Shown here piece by piece: positions 35,103 through 46,935 of a stretch of DNA of 64,000 nt. Under the pieces are notes generated by a model. That model was not told the origin of the DNA. It did not search any database and saw only the letters and a list, made by a program, of their open reading frames with translations. Numbering within the stretch: position 1 is the first letter of the stretch; each line of letters starts with the position of its first letter. The DNA comes from Astrocystis sublimbata (Eukaryota; Ascomycota; Sordariomycetes; Xylariales; Xylariaceae), in contig JAJNNY010000074.1 of the NCBI GenBank assembly GCA_022453515.1, positions 1-64,000 of the forward strand, given 5' to 3'. Both the position numbers and the translations under genes were made by a program.

Positions 35103-38100
35103 ATGGAGGATTATTTGGATGAGTCCGTCGATGGAGACGATATCTTCCCCTGCAAGGGATGTGGTGAGGTATGGACGACTAGTGACCGCTATAATTCTCA
35201 TCACCACCGTTTCCTTGCCGGCTAACACCACATCGCAGATATTGGAAGAAGGGAAGGCCTTTGAGTTAGGTACGTTGCGTTGTCGCCGCCGCCGATATTC
35301 ATATTTTCCCACTCTCTTGAATATCATGCTGCGCATGTTTCTGACACCTCACTAACTGGCTGCAGCCGGTAACCGATGGCATCTCAATTGCTTTCGCTGC
35401 AACACGTGTAATACCCTGCTGGACTCGGACGCAAACCTCCTCCTCCTCGGCGATGGCTCCCTGATTTGCAACAACTGCACTTATAGCTGCAGTGCGTGCG
35501 GCGACAAAATCGAGGACCTCGCCATCCTGACCGGCGAACAGGCCTTCTGCGCCGCCTGCTTTCGATGTAGGAACTGTAAACGGAAGATCGAAAATCTGCG
35601 CTACGCCAAGACATCGCAGGGCATATTCTGCATGAGCTGCCACGAATCTTTGATGGCGAGACGCAGGAAAAAGTCAAAAGCTGCTCATGCAAAGTCTCGC
35701 GAGAAAGATGGGTCGCCCATGGTTGTCGAGAAATCGTTGCCAGCACTTCCTCCTAACGCCATACCACCGAATGCCTTCTCGAACGATCGCGTTGACCCGG
35801 ATTCCGATGGTCCCGTCGAGCTTCCCACCGAGCTCTCCCCGCGGCCTCGGCCATCGTATCCTCGGAACGATACGGACTCGCTAAGGAGCTCACGAACCGC
35901 CCGATCACCCGAGCGCGCATCCGAGCTCGGCGGCATGCCCTTGCCTGCTAATACCTATCGTGCCAACCGAAACTCGGCCATGTTCTCGGCTGGAGATGGT
36001 GCTAGTGCCGCAGCGGACGACCAGAGTTTCTTCATTCCAGTCGCACTAGATCCTAGCCCCCTTCCATCTTCGACGCCTAGGTCATCTGCCGAGACACCAG
36101 TAGATGCGAACAAGAGAAACAAGGATAGGGACTATTTCAATGTCTCTAAACAAACAGAGAGGAGGCCTGATTCTCAGTCATCGACACCACACATCGCCTT
36201 CCAAGAGAAGGGCCGCCAAGCTTCCGCCGAATATGACAGTCTCCCATCCAAGAGCCTCGGTAGGAAACTATCCAAGTCTTCCAAGATCGAAAGAAATGGG
36301 TCGTCCAACACACCCTCTATTGTCAGCGACGACAGGTCCCAGACATCGCCCGTCAATGGGAAGACGGAAGAGTTCAAATTACAAGACGCTCCCAAAACTA
36401 GGAAGTTGAACAACAGAGCCCACTCCCAGCAGTCCAGTCCTCCGTTCCAGGAATCGGCTGGGTCTCGAGATAGCGGGTCCGCGCGCAACGATAAAGACTA
36501 TGCTGCGTCTGAAGCGAACCAGCATCTACATTCGAATGACCAGGCAATCACTCCCCGCACCTCTCAAGACTCGCGCCCAAGAGAAGAGGATGAAAGCAGG
36601 AAAGTCGATCCTCTAGCAGCCACACCCGGTAATGTCTCCAGGCCTATTGCCCGAAAGGAGTTGCCCTCCTCGGCCTCGAGAAATGGTAAGTTCAATCCTT
36701 CCGTGACCGTGCCAAACCCGGAGCTTATAATTACTTTAGCAAACGGCTACACGCGATCTGGCCAGAACGATGTGAAATTGAGCGATACATACATGACTCC
36801 TAGAGCCCCGCCGGCACCGCCAGCACACGTTGTGGTGCCCGACTCTGCCAACGCTAACAATGCAGGTGGTGAAAACAAAACGTCGCCAAAGTTGCCGAGA
36901 TGGAGTGCTGGCGGCGATTTCAGCATGGATGAAGATATGGCTCGTATTCTTGGGACGGACGAAGGCTCATCCTCGATACTTCGGCGTGTATCCAACGTCG
37001 TGCGGCATGGACGGACCAACAGTACCGAGTCCAGCAACCCCCCACGTATAACCCATGCGCGCAGCGTTAGCGAGACTACGCGCACTACTGCTTCACCTCG
37101 CTGGCCAAAAACCCCTATAATCGAGGACTCTGTGAACGGTACCGGTCACGAGATCACCAGTCCCTTATCCTTGTCGTCCAGCGAGGACAATGCGCTCTTG
37201 AAACGGAGGTTGCGCAATTCTGAGCAACGAGTAGCAGAACTCGAGCGACAATGTAACAACGAAAAAGACCTCAAGAACCTTTCCCAAAAGGTCGAGGAGA
37301 AGCGAAAAACAGTCTCCATACTGGACACTCAGACAGAACTCATGATTCGTCAGTTGGAAGCACTTGCTGGATACGTAGAAAGGGCCAAAGAGACGAAGAA
37401 GCCGGTGGATCCCCGCGATCTAGAAGAATCGGCCATCAAGGATTTCGTTCAGAAATTGGACAAGCTGAAGCAGTCTATGGTGGCAAGTCTCGAGCAGCTC
37501 CATGCGGAGCGAGATCTGCTCATTGAAGAGAAGACGCAAGCCATAACTGATCGGGATCGAGCCCGTGCCGAGTTCGAACAACTAGTCTCTAAGAATGCGC
37601 AGTTGGCGGACTTGAACAACGATATCACCCATCAAATCCAAGAGAGGTTCAAGAATCACTCAGATGCTCGACTCGTAGCAGCGACTGGGCTTGGCATCTA
37701 CAACCACAATAAGGGCACCTCGAATAATTCGGTCAGCCTCGACACTGCGAGCATCCAGACCGGCACTACTATTATCACACCGGATCACGAGGAACCCATT
37801 ATCGAGGCTCGGCCAACTGTGGTGAAGATAGGAGAAAAGAAGAACTTCTCGAAATGGAAGAAAGGTTCCAAGGCTATGGCTCAAAACATCGCGAAAGGTG
37901 TAGGTCGAACGGTTGTAGCTTTCCAGCAGCCGGAGCGTCATCCTCAAGGAGGGGTTGGTGAAAGCATCGGTCTCCCTTACAATATGACCGTGACACCAGT
38001 CGAGTCGCCCGTTTCACATATGCCACCCGGCGGCCTCAACCGCCAACAGGTAGACGCCGGCCGTCAAGGCTTCTTCGGCTTCAAGAAGGCGCAAACAATA

Positions 38101-38868
38101 CAGAGGCCAGGCGCGGCCTCGCTCGTGTCTACACCAGCCGCTGTTGAGCCCCCAAGTGTTCTCTTCGGTTCTGAGCTTGCCGACCGAGCCGAATTTGAAC
38201 GCAGACAGATCCCTTCGGTGGTAACAAGGTGTATCGAGGAAGTGGAACTCAGGGGCATGGAGATGGAGGGCATCTACCGCAAGACGGGTGGTAATTCGCA
38301 GGTCAAGATTATCCAAGAGGGCTTTGACAAGAACGAGAACTTCGACATCTCAGATCCGGATATGGATATTACGGCTGTTACCAGTGTCCTCAAACAATAC
38401 TTCAGGAAGCTTCCAACGCCGCTACTGACATACGATGTTTATGACCGAGTACTGGAAATAAGCAGTAAGTATCACCAGCCGAATTTTCCCCTCCCTTACT
38501 GCAGTATTGCGATTGGTACAATGCTGACGAGATGCAACAGCACTCACGACCGACACTGAGAAGTGCAACCATCTTCAAGCTGTGTTCAACTCGCTTCCGA
38601 GGCAGCACAAGGATTGTCTCGAGTTTCTCATGTTCCATCTTTCCCGTGTAGCATTAAGAGAAAGCGAAAATCTGGTATGCTATGCTCCTCTGGTCACATT
38701 TGAGACTCAACTAATAAGCCCGCTTAGATGACTCCAAGGAACCTAGCAGTGGTCTTCGCACCTACCATTATGAGAGATACGAATATCGAACGAGAGATGA
38801 CAGATATGCACGCCAAGAACATCGCCGTTCAATTCATTATCGAGAACAGCCAGACCATATTTTCATAG
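35103..38868 (+). CDS. LIM-domain Rho GTPase-activating protein, Rga1-type
   Basis: Five exons, 35103-35168, 35239-35269, 35366-38464, 38541-38674 and 38728-38868, give 1156 residues. Two LIM zinc-binding domains occupy about residues 17-130 (CKGCGE, WHLNCFRC, then CSACGDKIE, CFRCRNCKRKIE). A long Ser/Pro-rich disordered region follows, then a coiled coil at about 643-790. The RhoGAP domain begins near 965 (FGSELADRA), has the arginine finger in EGIYRKTGG (~1000), YFRKLPTPLL, and MTPRNLAVVFAPTIM. Such proteins restrain Cdc42/Rho1 at sites of polarised growth and septation; two LIM domains point to Rga1/Rga2 rather than Lrg1. The 31-nt second exon is small but both junctions fit. Strong call. 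Confidence 0.93.
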
Positions 38869-39728
38869 TTTCAATCGTATCGTGGGCCGCCCACCCAATC
38901 AGCATTGTATATACTTGAGCAACCAAAAAGAGCGGTTTACGCCCACACTACACGGATTGGCCCGAACCCAATCAAACGGAAGGTTGATATTGCTTCATCA
39001 AAAATACCTGAGGCCAGTGGCCTCAACGACACGGAAACTCGTCGGTGCGGCGAGGAGGAGTTCCTCGATTCATTGGATTCGCCCTAGCTTTCTATTCAAT
39101 TGGGAGAAAGAGGTGTCCCGGGCAGCGGCTTTATAGTTGTTTTGTTGTTTTTGTCTTTCTACAAATGGGGAAATTTGATGATGATATCCTTCAGAGCATG
39201 GCGGGGTTATTCATTTCTTCAATTCTTCAATATCTACCTACCGACTTTCCCATTCTGGATCAGTTCAGTCATTGCACTGCGCTTGTTGATTCACTTAGGT
39301 AGTTCAGAAGTTGGTAAGGCTATGCCAATCAATCAATACCAACAATGTTACACTTTTACAATTTCTGCCAGTCAGGTTGTTGTCGGGTAAATAACTCTGA
39401 GAATATGATCTTCGTGGTGAAAGACCTATCAAGATCCCCATCGCTCAAGATCATGCTTGTATAATAGACAGGTAAATTTCATAGTAGCAAAGCAAGTAGA
39501 GCTAAGTCAGACAGACCGGTCGAAACATCGGTGAAGCAATCCATACTCCGGCTCGCTTCGTGGTCATTGGGGTAACTGGCGAGGGAGTCTTCGCGTACTC
39601 TTGATCAATCGCAAAAAAGCCATATACCCCGTTGCAAGGGAATCTGCAGCGTCTTCACATAAACAGATTGCATATAAGCAATGAGGAAGATATCCTATTT
39701 TATGATAGTCAAAAGGCATTGCTCACGC
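38869..39728. other. intergenic between convergent genes
   Basis: 860 bases between convergent stops of the LIM-RhoGAP and the CorA-like gene; 3' UTRs only. Short frames here show no motif. Confidence 0.6.
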
Positions 39729-41671
39729 TCATTTGACGGGTTGCTGGCTGGTCCTCTGACTTTTCCTTTCGTACGAATCATACCGTTCCCACCACCACGA
39801 GAGCATCTTGGTGCCAACTATAAGGACTAGCGTTGTCAACACCGCAATCCAGACTTCTTGATGGATTCTCAAGGAGAAGGTTTGCCCGGAATTGTCGAAC
39901 CAAATCAACGTTGTACTGAAAAATGACTGCCGCCGAATGTATTAATACCAGACGAGTAAATAGTGCGACAAGCAAGAGCGAGGCTTGGAATCTCTAACAA
40001 CCATGATAATACGTACAATGACTAGGTTGGCCGGTAAATAGAACATTGCGATAACGGTCGCGATTCTCACGGTGCGAGAATCGTGGAACGTCTTTTCGGC
40101 CAGGACGGCCATGGTTCGATTTTCGTCGGCATCGTTTTGCGCGATCTGCGTCAACCGCAGGCTATTCCTGTGGAGAAGCTCTTGCCCATGATATTTCAGG
40201 ACGCCGTCGTACTATAACGCACATCGGAATCAGTCGGTCGGCAACTCGTCCTCGCCAGCAATTATGATACAGCAAGCAAGTAAACAAACATACCATCCGC
40301 CCGATGTCTTGGGAGACGCTCAGTAATTCTTGTACAGTCTGTTCATGGTTCTGTAACTCGGTTGAGATATTACCTAGCTCGCGCTGGAATTCCTGCTGAA
40401 TTGGTACAGGCAAATTGCACAGCTTTGCTATTGTTTCTTCGTGCATTCGAATTGTCTTGATAGTGTTGAGCGTGTTCGCTAGAATCGAGCGAGCGTGGTG
40501 CAGCTTTAATCTCAGGGCGTGAACTTGTTGCCGAGACGAAAACCCTATTCCATATTCTCCGTACGGCTTGCACACTACAATCTCTTCATTCTGTTTTGAG
40601 GGTCAGGGTTCGATCATGACTATCGTGCTGTGACTCGACTCTTTCTCCCTCTCCACAAGGATAAAAAAAGAGACTCTGGACTCACCAGTGTTTTTAGGGT
40701 ATCGGATGAGTAGTTGAGATATTCTCTCCAATCTCCTACGCACGTAGCAAGATACTGGGTATGCAGGTACATCGGGTGATGGGAGTCATTGAGATGCTCG
40801 CCTTTGAAGTTGCTAGTGAAACGTAGTGGTGCCTGTATAGTAACCCAATCCGATCGGTCCTTGTCCATGTTGTAGTTTTGATGGATGGCCGACTGTCGAC
40901 AGGACCACGGATCGTCGAGGCTGCGGCCATGGCGTTCAAAGTAACGAATATTGTAGCATATCGCTATTCATCGGTGAGTCAATCATCATTCTCTCCATTG
41001 TGATGGACTGGCTCACCTGATTGACCTAGCACGGGTTTTCTATCTGCTGCCCGGTCTCCTTGTCTTGATCTCCTCGAAGGTGTAAGATGAGTGTAGCAAC
41101 TCATGAAGCTCTCGTCCCGAGAACTTATCTTTCTCCCTAGTCCCATGACTACCTTGAGGAATTGGGGCGCGATATGCGTTGTAGTGTACAGGGTCTCAAA
41201 CATCTCTAAAGAGATGTCCATTCGACTCCATGAATTGTAACGGTATAAGAAGCTGAGCGCATGACTGGGTTAGCGCGACTTCTGAAAAGCATGATGAGAT
41301 AAACAATTCGTACAAGATCCGCGATGAAGAGGGGCTAGATGTTCGCTAAGAGGTCCCTTCGAAGTCAGAATAGCACGTTTCTCCAAGTCGAACCTCGGAA
41401 CAGAATTGTATACACTTAAGACTGCATCGAGCTCTTCCAGGGACGAAACTAACTCTATCGCAGAGTTGTCTCCGGACTGGGTTGCAACCGTTGTATTGCG
41501 AGCTTGTTGCTGCGCACTGTTCGACGACGATAAAATACCAACTCTGCAATTGCCGTTTGTCGAGAACAGCTCAGGGATTCTGGTCTCAAACTCGGCCCAG
41601 AAAGGTTCGGTGTCCAGCGAACGTAACATGCCGCTCGAGATTTTGAGGGCAACGGCACTATTATCAGACAT
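39729..41671 (-). CDS. CorA-like two-TM fungal protein (exon 1 junction unresolved)
   Basis: Five exons join perfectly on the minus strand: 41017-41252, 40686-40963, 40294-40590, 40017-40211 and 39729-39926. An upstream first exon, 41314-41671 (MSDNSAVALK), has the right family character, giving ~520 residues. The segments FLYRYNSWSRMDIS, ICYNIRYFERHGR and DDPWSCRQ fit a large fungal family annotated as CorA-like Mg2+ transporter proteins. A helical coiled region is followed by two C-terminal membrane helices (IATVIAMFYLPANLVI; VWIAVLTTLVLIVG). The GMN loop of true CorA channels is absent, so transport is doubtful. Exon 1 ends one base past a codon at GTACGA, but exon 2 needs two bases, so the junction is off by one: possible frameshift or an unseen splice. 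Confidence 0.7.
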
Positions 41672-42559
41672 TTTCGAGGTCTTTGTCACAGATATTGCGA
41701 TTCCTCTATGGCGGTTTGATTGTTTCCATTCTTACTTATGATATGCTCAGGCTACGTCCGACTTTATATAGATACATGATGGGCTGCAAGGACTGTTTGC
41801 CTAGGAGAAACAATACCTGGAAGTAGATGGATCATCGGGCAGTGAGGCAGGCTGCAGTGGCTGTGAAGTACAGGCGGAAAGCGGCCCATATCATACCCCT
41901 ACTTCCACTATAACGATGCTACTTAACCCGATCTTCAGGTGGTCGATCATGTCAAATGCAAAAAGCACTTTGGCACTTGATGAACATCAGAAAGGCATGC
42001 TTTCGGTCAGCCCGCCGCTTTAGCGGAGCTGCTCAGCGCTAACTGTGAAAAGACGACGAGTATGCAGAAATCTGTCAGTCGTAGGTATCGTAACCCTTCG
42101 ATCTCTGTCCTAGATTGCCGACCGCGAACCAGATGAGATAGATTCCTTGGCATTGATCATCATGGACCACTACTATTACAGTACCGCGCGCTAGGCGGTC
42201 CGAGGTTGCATTGCTTCTGCTCCCTCTCGCTTCCCATCGTCCTGAGCTCCTGTTCACGTAGCGACTTAGCAACTCCTATACGGCCTCTTCCCACAGCTGT
42301 TGAAAGCGCCGTCTTGACGGACTTCGCCGTTGCCGTGACATCCGCCCCTGCGTGCAGGAGGATTCACACGACAGTTTCGTGGGCTGCCTCAATGTTCGAT
42401 CCGTCTATTACATGCTACCCAACCATGCCAACCTCCCAATCTCGAATAATAGTACAATCAATCAAACTGGACTTGTCGCCGCAGCCGCCGAAACATCCAG
42501 TGCATATACCCCGGATTGATCCTTGAAGGCCGCTTTTACTTGCATCAAGGTAGCGATAC
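41672..42559. other. intergenic, CorA-like gene to kinase pseudogene
   Basis: 890 bases holding the promoter of the CorA-like gene and the 3' flank of the kinase pseudogene. A 106-codon frame at 42206-42526 has no motif. Confidence 0.55.
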
Positions 42560-45446
42560 CTACCATGCATTCAATTGCGCCATGACGCATTGCGCAAATT
42601 GGAGCAACAGCTCTTTTCTATCAACCCTCCCGCCACCATCGCATTGCCCCGAGCCGCCCGTGTCCGATGCGGGATTGCCCTCTAAGCAGAAACGAACCGC
42701 CGCGCTGTACCCTCTCCCCATGTGCTGCCTCAGCCGCGGAACGCGTCTTTCGACGAGTCGCTGACGCCGTTCTTCGTACGAGCCCACCCACCCCTCCGTG
42801 ATTTTGGCGAGAGGCAACCAAAACCCAATCTCGAGAAGGATGATGCCCAAGCTATAATAGTCATACTCTAGCCGGTAACCGCAGTTTTCTCTCAGATAGG
42901 CTGGGTGTTGGTATTGTCGAAGGTCGGACTGCGCCGGCGCTGATGTGAGACTTAATGGGTCGTCTGGCCGACTATGGTTGAAACCAACGAGGAAAGGTTC
43001 GCGGATAACCTCGCTGCGATACGGCGAATCACCAGCGTCGGCATCGCCGTTCGCTGTAGCCTTGGGAAAGAAGATAATGTTGGAGCTCATCAGGTTCTTG
43101 TGTAGCCAGCCTACGCTATGGAACTCGAAGAGCGACGCCACCAGTGTGGATGCAAGCTTGAAGCGGTCGTCTAGGTCCGGATATGCCACGTGTTTTCTGA
43201 TGTTATCTGCAATCCGTTGGCGCAGATCTATGGGCCGGATTAGATCCCGATCCTCGACCGACCCGGGGAACTCAAAGGCCATCCCGAATGCTTCCCTCTC
43301 CGGCTCGTGAAAGAATCCACAACAGGCGAGAGCTCGGAAAGATTCCGGCTTATCCGCGGCCAGCAACCGAGCGGTCTGAGTGGCACGGTCGTATAGCTTC
43401 TCCATCGTCTCTTGTTTGGCTTCGTGTTTGCTGTACCTGTGCCATTCTACCCATATTGGTCGGGGCTCATTGCGCTGATCGATGAGCCGACCTCGATGAT
43501 GGTCACCAAATGGTACGAGCTCCTGGATCGCATTTGGTTCGAGCTTTAACGAACAGTCGGGCGAAGAATGACGGTCTTCTGCTAGAATGTTGCTTATATA
43601 CCTGAGTTTCACTCTTAGCCTGATCTCGTGAGTTAACAATCCGCTTGCAACCCCACGTCCAACCTCATCAGATGACAGCTGTGGTTCTTCTATAACGTTG
43701 ACAACAAAGTACTCTCGAGATTGCTCGCGTTGCTCCGATGTCAGAAACGTTTGTAGCTTGTCGTTCGAATGGGATAGGCTCGAGAAATTCCGCCACTGCA
43801 CATCCGATTCCTGCTTTTGTCGTGCATCCAAATCTGCAGACAGACGAGTCAGAGTCTCTTGAATCTCATCATATTGAAGGGCGGTCTTGGAATTAGTTTC
43901 TTGTAATGATTTAGGCTCATCCTTCAAGTTGGAAAGCCCCAAAGCAAGCATCCATCCCTTGAATCTCAAATGCTCGAGGAACATGTCAAGCGATGGAGAA
44001 TGATCCTTAATACTGCCAAAGGCTGCATCGATGCTACTAGCAGCTTCATATACGGCAATAGTCTGAAGCTCTCGGGTCACTTCTTCAGCTGTCGGGCGTT
44101 GTACAAAATCCAAAGAAAGGATCTGTTTCACAACTTCCACGAGTAGAGTAATTGTCGTCAAGCGCAAATTTTCCAACCCGCAAAGCCATGAAACCACAGC
44201 TTCGCTCGGCTCCCTTGGTCCATGGTGGAATTGTCGGAGTATCCAATTGCGCACTTTGTATTGCCTTGCTTTTCTAAACTTCTCAACCCCCTGGGGACCC
44301 TAGGCCATGTATGTCGCTATCTCTGCGAGGATGCAGCCGAGAGACCACACATCCGCAGAGCGGTGAACACTGCCAGCCTGAAATCCATCGTCCCAATCTT
44401 CGCACTCGGGCGCAAGATAGTCGTCCGACCCATTCTTGAAGGGAGTCTCAGAGTTCGCGGAGAGCGGCTTCAGCGTCGAGATGCCGAAATCGGCGAGGAT
44501 GAAGCGACCGTCCGAAACAAGCACGTTGCGCGGCCGTAAGTCATGATGCAAGCCGATGAGTTGGAGATCCAGCTTGCTTTGGGAGAAATTGTGTACGTGT
44601 GCTACTGCCGAGCAGAGCGCAGCGAATGCGTTCACGATTGCCTGATTTGTGGGAAATTGTGTATCTTGTCGTTCCTTAGTTAGGAACTCGTCAAGATTGC
44701 CATCTTCGGCGAGCGGGAAGAGAAGGCTGTATTTATCCCTCTGTACAAATGAGCTGAGAAGTTCGACAATGTTTGGATGCTTTAGATGATTGAGGATCGC
44801 GAGGTTCTCGAGTTCTTTGCGATGGTCATGCTCAACTGTGAACTCCTTCCGAGCTATCTAGCCATACAGTCAAACATTAGCCACAGACAGAATAGTGTGT
44901 GAAAGATAGTTGATTTGTTATTTACAATATGAGGAAATAAATCGCCAGGCGCTTGATGATCTTCATCTATCGCGACTTCGTAGACTGTACCGAATGCGCC
45001 TTTCCCAATGCGTTTATCTTGTGTGAAAGGTAGAACGGCGTGTGCTCCAAATCTCCGATTTAAAGTGCCACGACGAAATGTTGGAACTATCAGCTCCCAC
45101 TGTTTTCGGCGAAGTCAATTGCATCCTCATTTGGCAGACGGATCTCTTCAATCAAGACCTCTGACTTGAAAGGAAGTTTCGCATCATCAAGCTGATCCGC
45201 TTCGATGAAGAAGGACAAGTGGTTTGGACAGCCGAGGAGTAGCAGAGTCGCAAAAATCTTGATGCCTTGTTTGCATACTCGATTTAGGGTTTCTTCTTGT
45301 TGGTACCGTGGTATTGCTGAGTCGATGAATGCAACGCGAACTGCATCCACCGACATGACCGCGGCAAGAGACCTACTGGGTATATAATAGTGCCCGGCGG
45401 CATTTTGGCGCCGTAACCGCTTGATATTAGACTTTAGCTTGTCCAT
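42560..45446 (-). pseudogene. kinase-pseudokinase fusion, frameshifted and with in-frame TAG
   Basis: The minus-strand frame starts at ATG 45446, crosses one intron (44858-44925, GTAAAT donor, TAG acceptor) and ends at 42560; intact it would be ~939 residues. The N-terminal ~115 residues are a fungal kinase-associated region (HYYIPSRSL). Kinase 1 has RIGKGAFGTVYE, the lysine in ARKEF, HHDLRPRNVL, ADFGIS and YLAPE, so it descends from an active kinase. The C-terminal third holds a second kinase fold with LHKNLMSSN in place of HRDLxxxN and GFN in place of DFG: a pseudokinase. Two lesions: one base missing in the A-run at about 45101-45106 (FAEN then WELIVPTFRRG in the next frame), and TAG at 44300-44302 between TYMA and GPQGVEKF. 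A 59-nt intron with a poor GTCTTG donor could mask the first; nothing masks the second. Confidence 0.75.
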
Positions 45447-45971
45447 GCTGAAAGATTTCCTAGCTCACGCAGCCTATCAACTTTCACTAGTATTGAAAAT
45501 AGTGCCACAGGAAAAATTGGGCAAGAGGTCACTCTGTGTGGAGGAGATTCATGGATCTGATGGAAAGACGAATCTGAGGAAGCCATTGGTCGCCACGAGT
45601 TGGAGACCGGGCGGAGATTCTCACCACACAGGACTTCAGTCAGCAACTCTTTTCGGTACCGATTAACTTAAGCGAGTTGAGCCTTCCTCAAACTGCACCA
45701 ATTTCATAGAGTAATTTGGGTCAGTGAAGAATACCTAGCACGTATCGCTTTCTCAACAATGCCACCCGCCATGGAATAACGTTTTAGCTCGATTGTCATT
45801 CGGGGTATGTCTATTTCGTAATGTCATAACTATGTCGCTTCCAATGCCGAACAACCAAGCTTCCATACTCTCAGCCTGGTGCAGCGCAAAAGGTTGGCAT
45901 TTCATCAATGAAGAATGCCAAGTCATCTTCCCCCCTGATATTGGTCAAAATCGGCAACGGAAAACTTCTAC

Positions 45972-46357
45972 TCAACCAACCCAGTCCCTCGATGAATTGC
46001 TGCCTACAGACGTGTCGAGACCCCAGCGCCCACAGGGCTCCCACCGAGCCGATGTGACAGATCCGATCTCAGTCTATGCCAATCCATTAGTTGTGTTCCA
46101 TTGCGCTCATCACAGATCCTTACGTCGGTCAATCTACGAGCTGCGCTAACTTCGATATAGCCACCTTGCTGCTATGGGGATCGTTAGTTATAGGCTTAAT
46201 GAGAAGATGTAGTTTCGCGTACCTGAGCCGTGAAGTCGGACCCGAACAGCGACCGAAGCAGCCTATCAAGGGCCGATCTAACAACATATCTTTCTTCAAG
46301 GCGCGTTATGATAGCCATGTTTTGGTATTGGCGCTGCAGATGCTCGTAGTTGTTCAT
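45972..46357 (-). CDS. tentative small three-exon hypothetical gene
   Basis: Exons 46223-46357, 46124-46171 and 45972-46073 on the minus strand join in frame to 94 residues. Intron 1 has donor GTACGC, branch CTAAC and acceptor CATAG; intron 2 has donor GTAAGG, branch ACTAAT and acceptor CATAG, so two complete intron signatures occur in a row. The protein begins MNNYEHLQRQYQNM, is helical (EERYVVRSALDRLLRSLF) and has no known motif; the last exon is less protein-like. An in-frame extension upstream to about 46531 is possible. It lies between two kinase genes, head-to-head with the kinase-TPR gene. Could be a real small gene, a remnant, or chance. Confidence 0.3.
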
Positions 46358-46935
46358 ATGCAGTTTTGAAGATTGTGGGCGGATGGAAATGAGTATCTGG
46401 TTCAGGTAGGTTTGGAGAAAGCTACTAGATACATCTAATGTGCTAGGTTTGATTATATATGTTTTAACTCTCCTGGTCGAGCGCACGAGGCAGCATACAG
46501 CCTGCAGGATGTTGACATGAGTCATAGTCATATAACGTGATAGCAGAAATAGAGAGCAAGTATAGATTAGTCATATAGCTGGTGTAAGTCACCTTGTCAT
46601 TCATTAACAACCGCCGTAGCATATACATAACCTGCACAGAACCCTGTATTGGAAAGCCTGCGCTTACGAAGTTTGGGGGCCGTTAAAAGGAAGATGAGGG
46701 GTAGCGACAACCACATGCTTGATCGAGTCGAGTCACTGTCAAGTCAAGTCAGATTGCTATCTAGGCGTTCAAAACTTCAATTCTCCGTGGCGGAGAATGA
46801 GATCATCAAGCAATTGCTTCTCTGACTGTAAGTGATCATTACCTTGTGATAACGTGGGGTTGCGCGCTATAAGTATCGGCTTGAATGCATAGTCTAACGA
46901 TTGTTCAACAGATAGCTCCGTCCCTACCACCACCC

